Numbered from the stretch's first letter, positions 8,509 to 17,035 are shown. The stretch: DNA of 63,925 nucleotides from an uncultured Eubacteriaceae bacterium (GCA_937880125.1 CALFLU010000103.1:1-63925), one strand, 5' to 3'. The notes: generated by a model not told the origin, from the sequence alone. Program-made: numbers and translations.

Positions 8509-8619
8509 TTACCGATCCAAATGCATATTGCATGGATTTTGCAAGCTTAAAATTTTGCTCAGATTATCGCAAAGACTATTACTTACATAATTCCTACCAC
8601 TAGGGTCTCCCGAATCCAT
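8509..8619 (-). CDS. Candidate 36-residue leader peptide of mgtE
   Basis: The ATG at 8619 is preceded by a perfect AGGAGGTG site (8626-8633) at ideal spacing. The frame runs 36 codons: it begins MDSGDPSGRNYVSN and ends PCNMHLDR before TAA, 23 bases ahead of the attenuator hairpin. I do not recognise the peptide. Its early acidic residues with an Asp-Pro pair recall the enterobacterial MgtL leader, where acidic/proline residues make ribosomes fall off at low Mg2+; this similarity is only in logic and location. The bases around the start codon can also pair with codons 27-32, so the stretch may equally act as a structured RNA. It is too short to confirm by sequence alone. Confidence 0.55.
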   Translation of the reverse strand: MDSGDPSGRNYVSNSLCDNLSKILSLQNPCNMHLDR

Positions 8620-8662
8620 GCAATTCACCTCCTAAATTCTTAAAACTTATAACAACTATTAT

Positions 8663-8691
8663 ATTGTATCACTTAAAAATGAATAGCTCAA
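8663..8691 (-). promoter_or_regulatory. Sigma-A promoter of the mgtE leader transcript
   Basis: On the minus strand a TTGAGC -35 element and a TACAAT -10 element are separated by 17 bases. A start near 8655 gives a 5' leader of about 240 bases before mgtE. Confidence 0.65.
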
Positions 8692-9065
8692 ATTTTGTGT
8701 CTCTTTATTACGTGGTTCAGAGTCTTGTTGATATCTGTTAATTATTATGACGTCCGCTATCATACATAGCACCGGGTAAGTTCCGGTGTATTTTGTCTTC
8801 GTCTTACATCATAATTTAGTCATATGAAGGGATATAGCTATGTATATAGAGTGTAAGATAGAAAGTAACCGTTTCGGTACAAAACAAAATGTTGATAACG
8901 GCGCTGCGGTGCTTACGCACCTCCTGCAGCGCCTGAGAGAATGACATTGCCCCAAAGGCAGAACATATACGCCTTTGGGGCTTAAATGAAAGAGACCCTT
9001 TCTCGGCTCACAAGCTAAGGCTTGTGGACTCGAGAAAGAGTCCTTTTCATTTGCTTTTCTTCATT
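8692..9065. other. Gene-free stretch with a set of strong hairpins downstream of tRNA-Leu
   Basis: Three hairpins lie close together. 8900-8933: GGCGCTGC/GCAGCGCC with a nested GGTGC/GCACC. 8949-8981: an 11-bp perfect stem around CCCCAAAGGC. 8984-9052: a long imperfect stem of about 26 paired positions with a four-base loop TAAG. A weaker GCACCGG/CCGGTGT hairpin is at 8769-8789. The long one directly follows the tRNA-Leu gene on the minus strand and probably ends its transcript. The others have no T-run and are unexplained; no protein gene is supported. Confidence 0.6.
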
Positions 9066-9149
9066 TGGTGCGGATGACAGGAGTTGAACCTGCACGTCGT
9101 AGACACCAGATCCTAAGTCTGGCGCGTCTGCCAATTCCGCCACATCCGC
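9066..9149 (-). tRNA. tRNA-Leu (TAG), CCA encoded
   Basis: On the minus strand GCGGATG (5' end at 9149) pairs with CATCCGC. The anticodon stem-loop is CCAGA-CTTAGGA-TCTGG with anticodon TAG. A long variable arm follows, as expected for class II leucine tRNAs, then a T-arm with GGTTCAACTCC. The 3' CCA is encoded at 9066-9068. Confidence 0.95.
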
Positions 9150-9216
9150 ATATATTGCCTGAAAAGGCTTTATCATAGTAGCAAAAGAACTGTTTTTTGT
9201 CAACAAAATTCCATGG

Positions 9217-9687
9217 CTAAAAGCTCCATATACGTCGGTCAAGCTGAGCATTTTCGCCTGCCATTTTTGCACCGATAATAAAAGCAACCAATAAAATACC
9301 ATGAACGGCAAGTGCTTGATAATTTTTTATGATAATCAACAAAGGCGTATCGGCCAACACAAAAAAGCACAGCCACAAAAACGCCCATCGCCGCTGCTTA
9401 TAAGCGAAAATTGCCAAAAATACCAAAACAGCCAACAACACAAAAAACAATGCAATCAACATAATACCCACACCCATCTCTTCATTGGCAACGGCACGAA
9501 ACCCATAGCTGTATAAAAGGTCAGGGATAATCACCCGCGCAAAAGCAAAATCGCGTGCCAATTTTAAGGTTGTCGAAAGCGCATTATAGGCCGTCATGGC
9601 AACAAGCACAAAGCCCGCCAAAGAAGCCAATGTAATATTTCTCGTATATTGCTTTTTCAATCTTTGATAATCGATACTACTCAGCAT
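9217..9687 (-). CDS. Four-span membrane protein, unknown function
   Basis: I do not recognise this 156-residue protein. It has four hydrophobic helices (about residues 17-38, 74-95, 103-117 and 125-143), a short cytoplasmic basic start (DYQRLKKQYTR) and a positively charged loop YKQRR before the third helix. Its start overlaps the end of the Xaa-Pro aminopeptidase gene by 11 bases, so it is translated from the same message, behind AAGGAA. The overlap suggests a shared operon rather than a shared function. It could be a small envelope or stress-related protein, but nothing visible says which. Confidence 0.65.
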   Translation of the reverse strand: MLSSIDYQRLKKQYTRNITLASLAGFVLVAMTAYNALSTTLKLARDFAFARVIIPDLLYSYGFRAVANEEMGVGIMLIALFFVLLAVLVFLAIFAYKQRRWAFLWLCFFVLADTPLLIIIKNYQALAVHGILLVAFIIGAKMAGENAQLDRRIWSF

Positions 9688-10936
9688 GGATGTTTTTCCT
9701 TTGCATATAGTTTTCTATCTCGTCCGCTTGTTTTATGATCTCTTTTGTCAATACCTCGCAGCCGTCTTTTGTTACCAACACGTCATCTTCAATGCGAATG
9801 CCGATACCCAGTTGTTTTATGTACAAGCCCGGTTCAATGGTAATAATCATCCCTGCCGCCAGGGCTATGGTTTTATCCAGAGAATCATGGGCATCCAACC
9901 CCAGACTGTGGCCGATGGTATGGTAATAATAATTGCGCAACTCATCCTTTGATGTTAAAATTTCCAAATCTTTTAGACCGTTATAAAACACTTCCTGAGC
10001 ACACTGCTCAATTTCGGCAAAGCTAACACCTTCTTTGACGCAGGCAATGGCGCGTTCATTTGCCGTTAGAACAATATCGTATATTTTTCGTTGCATGTTC
10101 GTAAATTTGCCCCCGGCAGGAAACGTTCGTGTGACATCTGCACAATAATAATCCTTTGCCGCCCCAACGTCCGCAAGCACCAGCGCATCTTTTTCTATGA
10201 TGCTGTCGTTGCTGTCATAATGCAGCACCAGGCCGTTGGCGCCCGAGGCAATGATCGGCGAAAAGGACATGGTTGCATCGGCTTTGATAACTTCGTATGT
10301 AAATGCCGCCTCCAACTCTTTTTCGCTGATACCCTCGCGGCTGACACGCATCATATGCTTTATGCCCTTATTGGTCACTTCTGCCGCTTGGCGAATCAAC
10401 GCCACTTCATCCTCTTGCTTCACAGCCCGCAAAGGCATCATCATCTCACCGATGTGTTTTATTTGCAGATAAGGATATTTTTGCGACAATTCCTCGCTCA
10501 TTTTTCCCTGTGGCGAGGTATATGCTTTCCATGTCGTTGCACGCGGTGTGTTGATCCAAAGCGTTTTATGCTGATTTTTTGCCATCGCCGAAGCAAAATG
10601 ATGGTGAAATTGATCCAAATAAGCAATGTTTTCAATGCCGGACATGGCCGTCAATTCTTCTTTTGTATAGCGGTACCCTGTCCATTTTTCTTCCAATTCA
10701 TCTTTTCTGTATACAAAAAGTGTTTCTTTTACTTCTTTTTCTGTTTTCTCGACAAAATAGATAAAATCCGGCAGTTTTAATCCTGTCAAATAAAAAAAAT
10801 CTCTATCTGCTTCAAAAGCAAAATGCATATCCGCACTGGAAGCATACAGGGTATTGGCGTGCACCAGCGCAACACTGTTGTTTTCTATTTTTTCTTGAAA
10901 TTTTTGTCTGTTTCGTTTTAAAAAATCAATTTTCAC
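9677..10936 (-). CDS. pepP: Xaa-Pro aminopeptidase (M24B)
   Basis: The 419-residue enzyme removes N-terminal residues that precede proline. It has an aminopeptidase P N-terminal domain (about residues 1-130) and a pita-bread M24 catalytic domain (about 170-400). The dinuclear metal ligands are visible: Asp in VLADVGA, Asp in ADVTRTFP, His in HTIGHSLGLDAHD, Glu in ITIEPGLY and Glu in IRIEDDVLV. It is probably cytoplasmic, as no signal peptide is present. It lies 4 bases after a histidine phosphatase gene and overlaps the membrane protein gene downstream, forming a three-gene operon. Confidence 0.95.
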   Translation of the reverse strand: MKIDFLKRNRQKFQEKIENNSVALVHANTLYASSADMHFAFEADRDFFYLTGLKLPDFIYFVEKTEKEVKETLFVYRKDELEEKWTGYRYTKEELTAMSGIENIAYLDQFHHHFASAMAKNQHKTLWINTPRATTWKAYTSPQGKMSEELSQKYPYLQIKHIGEMMMPLRAVKQEDEVALIRQAAEVTNKGIKHMMRVSREGISEKELEAAFTYEVIKADATMSFSPIIASGANGLVLHYDSNDSIIEKDALVLADVGAAKDYYCADVTRTFPAGGKFTNMQRKIYDIVLTANERAIACVKEGVSFAEIEQCAQEVFYNGLKDLEILTSKDELRNYYYHTIGHSLGLDAHDSLDKTIALAAGMIITIEPGLYIKQLGIGIRIEDDVLVTKDGCEVLTKEIIKQADEIENYMQRKNIHAE

Positions 10937-10940
10937 TTGT

Positions 10941-11567
10941 TTACTCCCAATAGTTAAAGTGTGTCAACTTTCCGTTCATCACATCATCAATGTCGATTAC
11001 TTTTAAAATTTCTCCGTCGTCTTTGTTGCACTCGGCAATCAATATACTCGCATTAGACATAATCGGACCTCTGTGCTCCTGCAATTCTTTGCCGACAATC
11101 GCAGCGGAAAGCGCCCAAATGGTCCCACCATGGGTTGTAAACAGGCAGGTGCCTTCTTGGCCGCGCATTTCATCGATATAGCGCTTTCGGTCAGCATAAA
11201 ACTCCAACCACATCTCGCCGTTGGGGTATCTGAAATCAAAAATGTTTTTTTTATATTCTTCCAGATCCACATTCAGTTTTTCAAATTCGTCAAAAGCCAC
11301 ACCTTCCATATCGCCAAAATTAATTTCGCCCAACCAGGGCATAATGTGCACATCTTGCTGCAGCTTTTTTCCCACTTCTTCTCCGATGTATTTTGACCTT
11401 AATATGGGGCTGGCATAAATGGCATCATACTCTGCCGTGCTCAAAAAATCAATCAGCGCTTGCGCCTGTTTGTGCCCGTGCTCCGTATAGGGTGAGTTTG
11501 TAACACCCACCAGTCTGTTTTCAAAATTGGCAACTGTTTGCGGGTGTCGTACCAAGATAAATCGCAT
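10941..11567 (-). CDS. Histidine phosphatase superfamily protein (phosphoglycerate-mutase-like)
   Basis: A 208-residue protein whose start, FILVRHPQT, is the RHG-type catalytic motif with Pro in place of the usual Gly. The second catalytic histidine is in FTTHGGTIWAL near residue 147, and LVGVTNSPYTEHGHKQAQAL holds the conserved substrate-binding segment. Family members dephosphorylate small metabolites or phosphorylated cofactors; the substrate here is not evident. TAGGAG lies 8 bases before the ATG. It is first in the operon with pepP and is divergent from folC, sharing a short promoter region with it. Confidence 0.88.
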   Translation of the reverse strand: MRFILVRHPQTVANFENRLVGVTNSPYTEHGHKQAQALIDFLSTAEYDAIYASPILRSKYIGEEVGKKLQQDVHIMPWLGEINFGDMEGVAFDEFEKLNVDLEEYKKNIFDFRYPNGEMWLEFYADRKRYIDEMRGQEGTCLFTTHGGTIWALSAAIVGKELQEHRGPIMSNASILIAECNKDDGEILKVIDIDDVMNGKLTHFNYWE

Positions 11568-11593
11568 CGCATTGCTCCTATCAAATTTGTTCC

Positions 11594-11635
11594 ATTATAG
11601 CACTTATTTCAAATTTTTAAAAGAAGTGTTATAAT
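11594..11635. promoter_or_regulatory. Overlapping divergent promoters (phosphatase operon / folC)
   Basis: A minus-strand -10 TATAAT (11594-11599) with TTTTAA 17 bases upstream faces a plus-strand -10 TATAAT (11630-11635) with TTTCAA (11607-11612) 17 bases upstream. The two promoters interlock, so the two operons probably compete for polymerase. The -35 elements are weak. Confidence 0.55.
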
Positions 11636-11663
11636 ATGCTTTGACTTATAAGGAGGAATCAAA

Positions 11664-12983
11664 ATGGACTATGCCTCAGCGCTTGACTACATTCATTCAC
11701 GCAACAAATTCGGAATCAAATTGGGCCTTGACAACATCTCTGCACTGCTTGCCAGCATGGGTTGTTTGCAAGACGACCTCAGGTTTATTCATATTGCCGG
11801 CACCAACGGCAAAGGCTCCACCTCCAGCATGCTTTCCCATGCGCTTTGTGCCTGCGGTTACAAAACAGGTCTTTTTATTTCTCCCTATGTGGTCTGCTTC
11901 AACGAACGTATACAAATCAACAACGAATATATTCCCGATGCGCGTCTGGCAGAAATCACACACAGCCTCAGCAAGCAAATCGAATTTAATACACAACAAG
12001 GCATTGCGCCACCCTCGGAGTTTGAGCTGATTACGGCCATTGCCATACAATATTTTTACGAAGAAGGCGCAGATGTCATCGTATGGGAAACCGGCATGGG
12101 CGGCAGACTTGATGCCACCAATGTCATCAGCACGAATTTGCTGAGCATTATCACCTCCATCAGCCACGACCATAAGGAGCATTTGGGTCATGATCTGGCG
12201 CAAATCGCCTATGAAAAAGCTTGCATTATCAAGCCCGAAAGGCCTTGTGTGCTCATGCACCAGTCTGCCCTGGTCGAAAATGTCATCTGCAAAAAAGCCC
12301 TGGAACTCAATTCGGAGGTCTACATTGCTGATGAAGAGGATTTGCGCTTAATTGAGTCTTCCTACACCTATCAAAGCGTTCTCTACGATCAAAAACATCT
12401 CATTCGTCTTCCCCTTGCCGGGCAATATCAGCTGCGCAATTTGGCTTGTGTCATGAAAGCGCTGGAGCTTTTGCACGCTCAAGGCATCTATATCCAATTC
12501 AAAGTTGCCATCGAGGGCATCGAAAAAATGCAATTCCCCGGCCGTTTCGAGATATTATACCGCAATCCATTGGTGATAATTGATGCGGCACACAACGAAG
12601 AAGGTGTGCAAATGCTCAACGAAAATATCCGCTCTTTCTTTGAAGGCGTTGATGTGACTCTCTTTGTCGGCAAGCTTCGCGACAAGGATTTTTCCGACTC
12701 CTTTGCGGAACTGTTGCAAAACAAACAAACAATCTATACGTTAACACCTCCCAACGAACGCGCCATGAGCGCAGAAGAGTTAACGCAGTTTATCTCGGAG
12801 CATTATCATATTGCAACTACACCGATTGCCGTCGACTCTATTTGCCAATACATTGCTAACAACCCGAAAAACAAAACCGTTTATATCATAGCGGGCTCCA
12901 TCTATCTCATCAGTTCTGTTCGGGCATCTCTTTTGTCAGAGAAGTGCGCCCGCAGCATGCCTAAAGGCACTCTAACGAGGTGA
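11664..12983 (+). CDS. folC: Bifunctional folylpolyglutamate synthase / dihydrofolate synthase
   Basis: The 439-residue ATP-dependent Mur-ligase-type enzyme adds glutamate to dihydropteroate and to folates in the cytoplasm. The P-loop GTNGKGST is at residues 46-53. The FISPYVVCFNERIQIN segment, the WETGMGGRLDATN motif (about 140-152) and SHDHKEHLG with the metal-binding His follow in order. PGRFE and DAAHNEEG mark the C-terminal glutamate-ligase domain. An AGGAGG site precedes the start. A TTG-started small gene follows after 4 bases, so folC is not monocistronic. Confidence 0.96.
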   Translation: MDYASALDYIHSRNKFGIKLGLDNISALLASMGCLQDDLRFIHIAGTNGKGSTSSMLSHALCACGYKTGLFISPYVVCFNERIQINNEYIPDARLAEITHSLSKQIEFNTQQGIAPPSEFELITAIAIQYFYEEGADVIVWETGMGGRLDATNVISTNLLSIITSISHDHKEHLGHDLAQIAYEKACIIKPERPCVLMHQSALVENVICKKALELNSEVYIADEEDLRLIESSYTYQSVLYDQKHLIRLPLAGQYQLRNLACVMKALELLHAQGIYIQFKVAIEGIEKMQFPGRFEILYRNPLVIIDAAHNEEGVQMLNENIRSFFEGVDVTLFVGKLRDKDFSDSFAELLQNKQTIYTLTPPNERAMSAEELTQFISEHYHIATTPIAVDSICQYIANNPKNKTVYIIAGSIYLISSVRASLLSEKCARSMPKGTLTR

Positions 12984-12987
12984 TCGA

Positions 12988-13464
12988 TTGAAATTAAAAT
13001 CAGCAAACAAACTGTCTCGCTACCTTTCAAGTCTATCGGCTCAACAAAAGCGTCTTGCCCTTGTCAGCACGCTTTTGCTTTTGCTGGTGCTTGCATTGAT
13101 CCCTTTCGGCGTTGAGCAACTGCAACTGAAAAACACGCCCATCAAGCACATTATCAGCTTAGAGTATGTTGAATACGAAGGTGAGCCCTTTAACAGCATC
13201 ATCCTTGCACGGCGCTACAGCGAAGATGCCGCTTTGTTGTCCGAATTTGAAACCGCGCTGCATCAAAGTCGTGTGCGCCCCTATGACAAACAAAACAATG
13301 TCCGTGAAATATTAATTATCAGAACCGAAGATAAAACAATTTATGCCTACATTCAAAACAATCTCTTGGGACTCAATTATGGGCAAGTCAAACTGCATTT
13401 TTCCCAATTGACCCATTTTTTACAGCGACTGCCCGCCACGGAGCTGACCACAAAGCAAAAATAG
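12988..13464 (+). CDS. Single-span membrane-anchored protein, unknown function
   Basis: I do not recognise this 158-residue protein. A basic start is followed by one strong hydrophobic helix (about residues 23-40), then a soluble outer domain of about 115 residues containing YVEYEGEPFNSIILARRY and a repeated pattern of beta-strand-like segments. The start is TTG at 12988 with GAGGTG just upstream; the site overlaps the folC stop, so the two genes are translationally coupled. The topology (N inside, C outside) is inferred from charge. No lipobox or enzyme motif is visible. Confidence 0.65.
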   Translation: MKLKSANKLSRYLSSLSAQQKRLALVSTLLLLLVLALIPFGVEQLQLKNTPIKHIISLEYVEYEGEPFNSIILARRYSEDAALLSEFETALHQSRVRPYDKQNNVREILIIRTEDKTIYAYIQNNLLGLNYGQVKLHFSQLTHFLQRLPATELTTKQK

Positions 13465-13493
13465 TTGTAATATCATTGAAATTATGGTATATT
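13465..13493 (+). promoter_or_regulatory. Promoter of the tig-clpP-clpX operon
   Basis: TTGTAA and TATATT separated by 17 bases, 38 bases before the trigger factor start. The first base lies just after the stop of the preceding gene. Confidence 0.6.
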
Positions 13494-13530
13494 ACTGTGA
13501 TAATGCGATACAACAAAAAGGAGAAAGCCC

Positions 13531-14889
13531 ATGTCTTTTAAGGTCGAAAAAATTGAAAACGGAACAGCAACCATAAAAATCGAAGTCTCTCCGGAAGATT
13601 TCGAAAAAGCAATCGCAAAGGCGTTTGCAAAAAACAGAGACAAATTTAAAATCGACGGATTTCGCAAAGGAAAGGTGCCGCGCCAGATGATCGAAGCCAA
13701 ATACGGCAAAGGGGTCTTTTATGAAGATGCCATGGACGAAGCGTTTCCCGAAGAATACCTCAATATTTTGGAAAGCGGAGAAGTCAAAGTCGCTTCTCGC
13801 CCTTATATGAAAAGCATCGACGAGGTTGGCAGTGACACCGGACTGAAAATAACGATTGAAGTGGCGTTGTTGCCTGAAGTGGAATTGGCCGAATACGAAA
13901 CCGTTAGTGTCAATGCACTCAAATACACGCCAAAAGAAAAAGACGTTAAAGAAGAGCTCGAAAAGATGCAGCAACAAAATGCGCGTCTGCTCTCTTCCGA
14001 TAAAGCAGCGAAAAAAGGCGACACGGTCGTCATAGATTTTGAAGGGTTTGTTGATGACGTGGCCTTTGAAGGCGGCAAAGCCGATAACTACGCATTAGAA
14101 CTTGGCAGCAAATCTTTTATCGATACCTTTGAAGATCAACTCATCGGCAAAAAAGCCGATGAAGCCGTTGATGTCAAAGTAACGTTCCCCGAAAATTATC
14201 AAAGCACCGATTTATCGGGAAAAGAAGCTTTGTTCAAAGTATTGATTCGCGAAGTAAAAGTCAAGGAACTGCCGAAAATTGACGATGAATTTGCACAGGA
14301 AGTCAGCGAATTCGACACTTTGGATGAACTGAAAAAAGATTTGAAAGCCAAAATCAAAACAAAAAAAGAACAGGAACTGCGTCAAACAGCACAAAACCTG
14401 GTAGTGGAAAGTGTCATTGATAAGGCAAATGTTGTCATTTCCGACTTAATGGTAAACGAGCGTGCCGAAGCTTACAAAAACGATTTGGCAAAACAGCTTC
14501 AATCCAACGGAATCGATCCTGATTTATATTTTGGAGACGGTACTTCCGAAGAAACCAAAGACATCTTCGAAAAAATCAAACAGGATGCCTATGACCGAAT
14601 CAAAGGCGAAGCCGTCGTAGAAAAAATGTTGGAAAAAGAAAACATTACCGTCAGCGATGAAGAATTTGAAAACCAAATTCAAAAATACGCCGAACTCTAC
14701 AAAGTAGACGCGGAAGAATTCAAAAAACGCATTGTCCCCGAAAGACTGGAGGCCATTCGCGAAGAGGCGAAGACCGCAAAGCTTTTAGACAAATTAATGG
14801 ACTATGTAAAAGTCGAAAAACCGGCAGCCGCTAAAAAAGAAAGCGCCGCCGAAACCAAAGAAAAATCCGACGAGGAAAACACGAAATAA
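13531..14889 (+). CDS. tig: Trigger factor, ribosome-bound chaperone and peptidyl-prolyl isomerase
   Basis: The 452-residue chaperone meets nascent chains at the ribosome exit. The ribosome-docking loop GFRKGKVPR is at residues 43-51. An FKBP-type isomerase domain occupies about residues 150-240 (KKGDTVVIDFEGFVDD to KVTFPENYQ), and a long charged helical C domain follows. The last 25 residues are a Lys/Glu/Ala tail (AAKKESAAETKEK). AAGGAG precedes the ATG. It heads the tig-clpP-clpX operon, an arrangement conserved widely in bacteria that links folding and proteolysis of new proteins. Confidence 0.97.
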   Translation: MSFKVEKIENGTATIKIEVSPEDFEKAIAKAFAKNRDKFKIDGFRKGKVPRQMIEAKYGKGVFYEDAMDEAFPEEYLNILESGEVKVASRPYMKSIDEVGSDTGLKITIEVALLPEVELAEYETVSVNALKYTPKEKDVKEELEKMQQQNARLLSSDKAAKKGDTVVIDFEGFVDDVAFEGGKADNYALELGSKSFIDTFEDQLIGKKADEAVDVKVTFPENYQSTDLSGKEALFKVLIREVKVKELPKIDDEFAQEVSEFDTLDELKKDLKAKIKTKKEQELRQTAQNLVVESVIDKANVVISDLMVNERAEAYKNDLAKQLQSNGIDPDLYFGDGTSEETKDIFEKIKQDAYDRIKGEAVVEKMLEKENITVSDEEFENQIQKYAELYKVDAEEFKKRIVPERLEAIREEAKTAKLLDKLMDYVKVEKPAAAKKESAAETKEKSDEENTK

Positions 14890-14916
14890 ATAAGCCTCGT
14901 CACAAGAGGTGAACAC

Positions 14917-15504
14917 ATGAATATGAATTTAGTACCTATGGTCGTTGAACAAACGGGACGCGGCGAGCGATCCTATGATATTTTTTCACGCCTTCTCAAA
15001 GAGAGAATCATCTTTTTAACAGGCGAAGTCAACGACACCAGCGCCAGTTTGATAGTAGCTCAACTGTTGTTTTTGGAGGCGGAGGATGCTTCCAAAGATA
15101 TTAACTTGTATATCAACAGCCCCGGAGGCTCCATTTCTGCGGGATTTGCTATCTTTGACACCATGAACTATGTCAAATGCGATATTTCAACCAACTGCAT
15201 TGGTCTTGCCGCATCCATGGGCGCATTCTTGCTCAGTGCAGGCACAAAAGGCAAAAGATATGCCCTGCCCAATGCGGAAATTATGATTCATCAGCCCCTT
15301 GGCGGAGCACAAGGGCAAAGCACCGACGTACAAATCTATGCGCATCGGTTGTTGCGCATGCGTCAAAAATTAAATGAAATTTTAAGCGAAAAAACAGGAC
15401 AGGATATCGAAATTATCAGCCGTGATACCGAGCGCGACAATTTTATGAGTGCACAGCAAGCATTGGAATACGGCTTGATCGACAAAATCCTGACGCACCG
15501 ATAA
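14917..15504 (+). CDS. clpP: ATP-dependent Clp protease proteolytic subunit
   Basis: The 195-residue serine peptidase forms the tetradecameric chamber that degrades proteins unfolded by ClpX or ClpC. The catalytic triad is Ser100 in GLAASMGAF, His125 in IMIHQPLGG and Asp174 in RDTERDNF. The oxyanion-hole segment YINSPGGSIS is at about residues 65-74. AGAGGTG lies 7 bases before the start, and the gene is 27 bases after tig and 24 before clpX in the same transcript. Confidence 0.98.
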   Translation: MNMNLVPMVVEQTGRGERSYDIFSRLLKERIIFLTGEVNDTSASLIVAQLLFLEAEDASKDINLYINSPGGSISAGFAIFDTMNYVKCDISTNCIGLAASMGAFLLSAGTKGKRYALPNAEIMIHQPLGGAQGQSTDVQIYAHRLLRMRQKLNEILSEKTGQDIEIISRDTERDNFMSAQQALEYGLIDKILTHR

Positions 15505-15528
15505 GCCACAGCCGGGAAAGGAATCAAA

Positions 15529-16872
15529 ATGAAAGATATTTGCAGTTTCTGCGGCAATCAACAAACCGAGGAAATTGATATCATCTCCAGCGGCAAAGCT
15601 TCTATTTGTTCGGAGTGTATCTTAAAATCCACTGAGATATTGCTTCATGAACGCAATGCGGCTTTTATACGCGGACTGAGCAATCTGAAATCCAGACGTA
15701 CTTTTATTGATGAAGCAGATAAAAGCTACGGCATAGACCACAAAACAGATTCTGCCGATGCCGCAAAGCGAAAGCTTCCCAAACCGCGCGAGATTAAAGC
15801 CTACCTCGACGAATACGCAGTCGGGCAAACCGCTGCCAAAAAAACGCTTTCTGTGGCTGTCTATAACCACTACAAACGCATTTTCATGGCAGAGCAGGCC
15901 GGTGATGTGGAGATCCAAAAAAGCAACGTTCTTTTGCTTGGCCCCACAGGCAGCGGCAAAACGCTTCTTGCCGAAACACTGGCAAAAAAACTCAATGTGC
16001 CTTTTGCGGTAACCGATGCCACTTCGCTTACCGAAGCAGGCTATGTGGGCGAAGATGTAGAAAACATTTTACTCAAGCTCATCCAGGCCGCAGACGGCGA
16101 TATCGAAGCCGCTCAACGCGGGATTATCTATATCGACGAAATTGATAAAGTATCCCGCAAAAGCGAAAATGCTTCCATTACGCGAGATGTCAGCGGAGAA
16201 GGCGTGCAGCAAGCACTGTTAAAAATTTTGGAAGGCACCACGGCCAATGTGCCGCCCCAGGGCGGACGCAAGCACCCCTATCAAGAGTTTTTGCAAATCA
16301 ATACAAAAAATATCCTTTTCATTTGCGGCGGCGCCTTTGACGGACTTGAAAAAATCATTCAAAAGCGTGTCGGCAAAAAAGGAATGGGATTTGAATCCGA
16401 CATCGAAGGCAATCAAAAGAAAAACAAGGGCGACTTGTTGTCTCAGGTAATGCCTGTGGACATTATCAAATACGGCTTGATTCCTGAATTGGTGGGGCGT
16501 ATTCCCGTCATTACCGCTTTGGATGAGTTGGATTTGGATACACTGCTGAAAATTCTCAAAGAACCCAAAAATTCTTTAACAAAGCAGTATAAAGCCTTGT
16601 TTAAAATCGACGGCATCGAACTTGAATTTGATGAGGACGCATTGACAGAAATTGCGCGCCTGACCTACGACAGAGGGCTGGGAGCTCGCGGTCTGCGCGG
16701 TATTATAGAAAGCGTCATGCTGCCCGTGATGTATTCTCTTCCTTCCGAAAAAAATGTGACCGAGTTTCGCGTTGACAAGGCACTGGTGGAGGCAAACGCC
16801 CCCGAATCCGCAAAAGCGGCAGCTGCTCTTGATGCAACCGCAGCAAAAATCGATCAAAAAAATGTCAGCTGA
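15529..16872 (+). CDS. clpX: ClpX, AAA+ unfoldase of the ClpXP protease
   Basis: The 447-residue ATPase recognises tagged substrates and threads them into ClpP. The zinc-binding N domain has Cys5, Cys8, Cys27 and Cys30. Walker A is GPTGSGKT (about residues 139-146), Walker B is IIYIDEIDK (about 200-208), and the pore loop is in GYVGEDVE. The IGF-type ClpP-docking loop appears as RVGKKGMGFE. The C terminus has a 25-residue Ala-rich extension beyond the usual end. AAAGGA precedes the ATG. It is last in the operon, followed by a strong terminator. Confidence 0.98.
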   Translation: MKDICSFCGNQQTEEIDIISSGKASICSECILKSTEILLHERNAAFIRGLSNLKSRRTFIDEADKSYGIDHKTDSADAAKRKLPKPREIKAYLDEYAVGQTAAKKTLSVAVYNHYKRIFMAEQAGDVEIQKSNVLLLGPTGSGKTLLAETLAKKLNVPFAVTDATSLTEAGYVGEDVENILLKLIQAADGDIEAAQRGIIYIDEIDKVSRKSENASITRDVSGEGVQQALLKILEGTTANVPPQGGRKHPYQEFLQINTKNILFICGGAFDGLEKIIQKRVGKKGMGFESDIEGNQKKNKGDLLSQVMPVDIIKYGLIPELVGRIPVITALDELDLDTLLKILKEPKNSLTKQYKALFKIDGIELEFDEDALTEIARLTYDRGLGARGLRGIIESVMLPVMYSLPSEKNVTEFRVDKALVEANAPESAKAAAALDATAAKIDQKNVS

Positions 16873-16898
16873 ATCCGTTGAAAACGCATAACGAATCC

Positions 16899-16933
16899 AA
16901 AAGCTGCCGACACTATGTGCGGCAGCTTTTTTG
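16899..16933 (+). terminator. Terminator of the tig-clpP-clpX operon
   Basis: AAAAGCTGCCG pairs with CGGCAGCTTTT over a ten-base loop, and the T-run continues past the stem, 26 bases after the clpX stop. Confidence 0.92.
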
Positions 16934-17007
16934 TTTTCAAACTCATATTACGCTATAAAATGCAGATTTTTTTAGCACCGTCAATCTTTTTAGTTTTACG
17001 GATTGTC

Positions 17008-17035
17008 TTGCCCTTTGTTACAGATTTGATATAAT
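17008..17035 (+). promoter_or_regulatory. Promoter of the EamA transporter gene
   Basis: TTGCCC and a perfect TATAAT separated by 16 bases, 29 bases upstream of the start codon. Confidence 0.6.

Noticed and set aside
8455..8640. M-box (ykoK) magnesium riboswitch upstream of mgtE
   Set aside because: I looked for the conserved M-box segments and did not find them; the leader has a different layout (leader ORF, 12-bp stem, attenuator).
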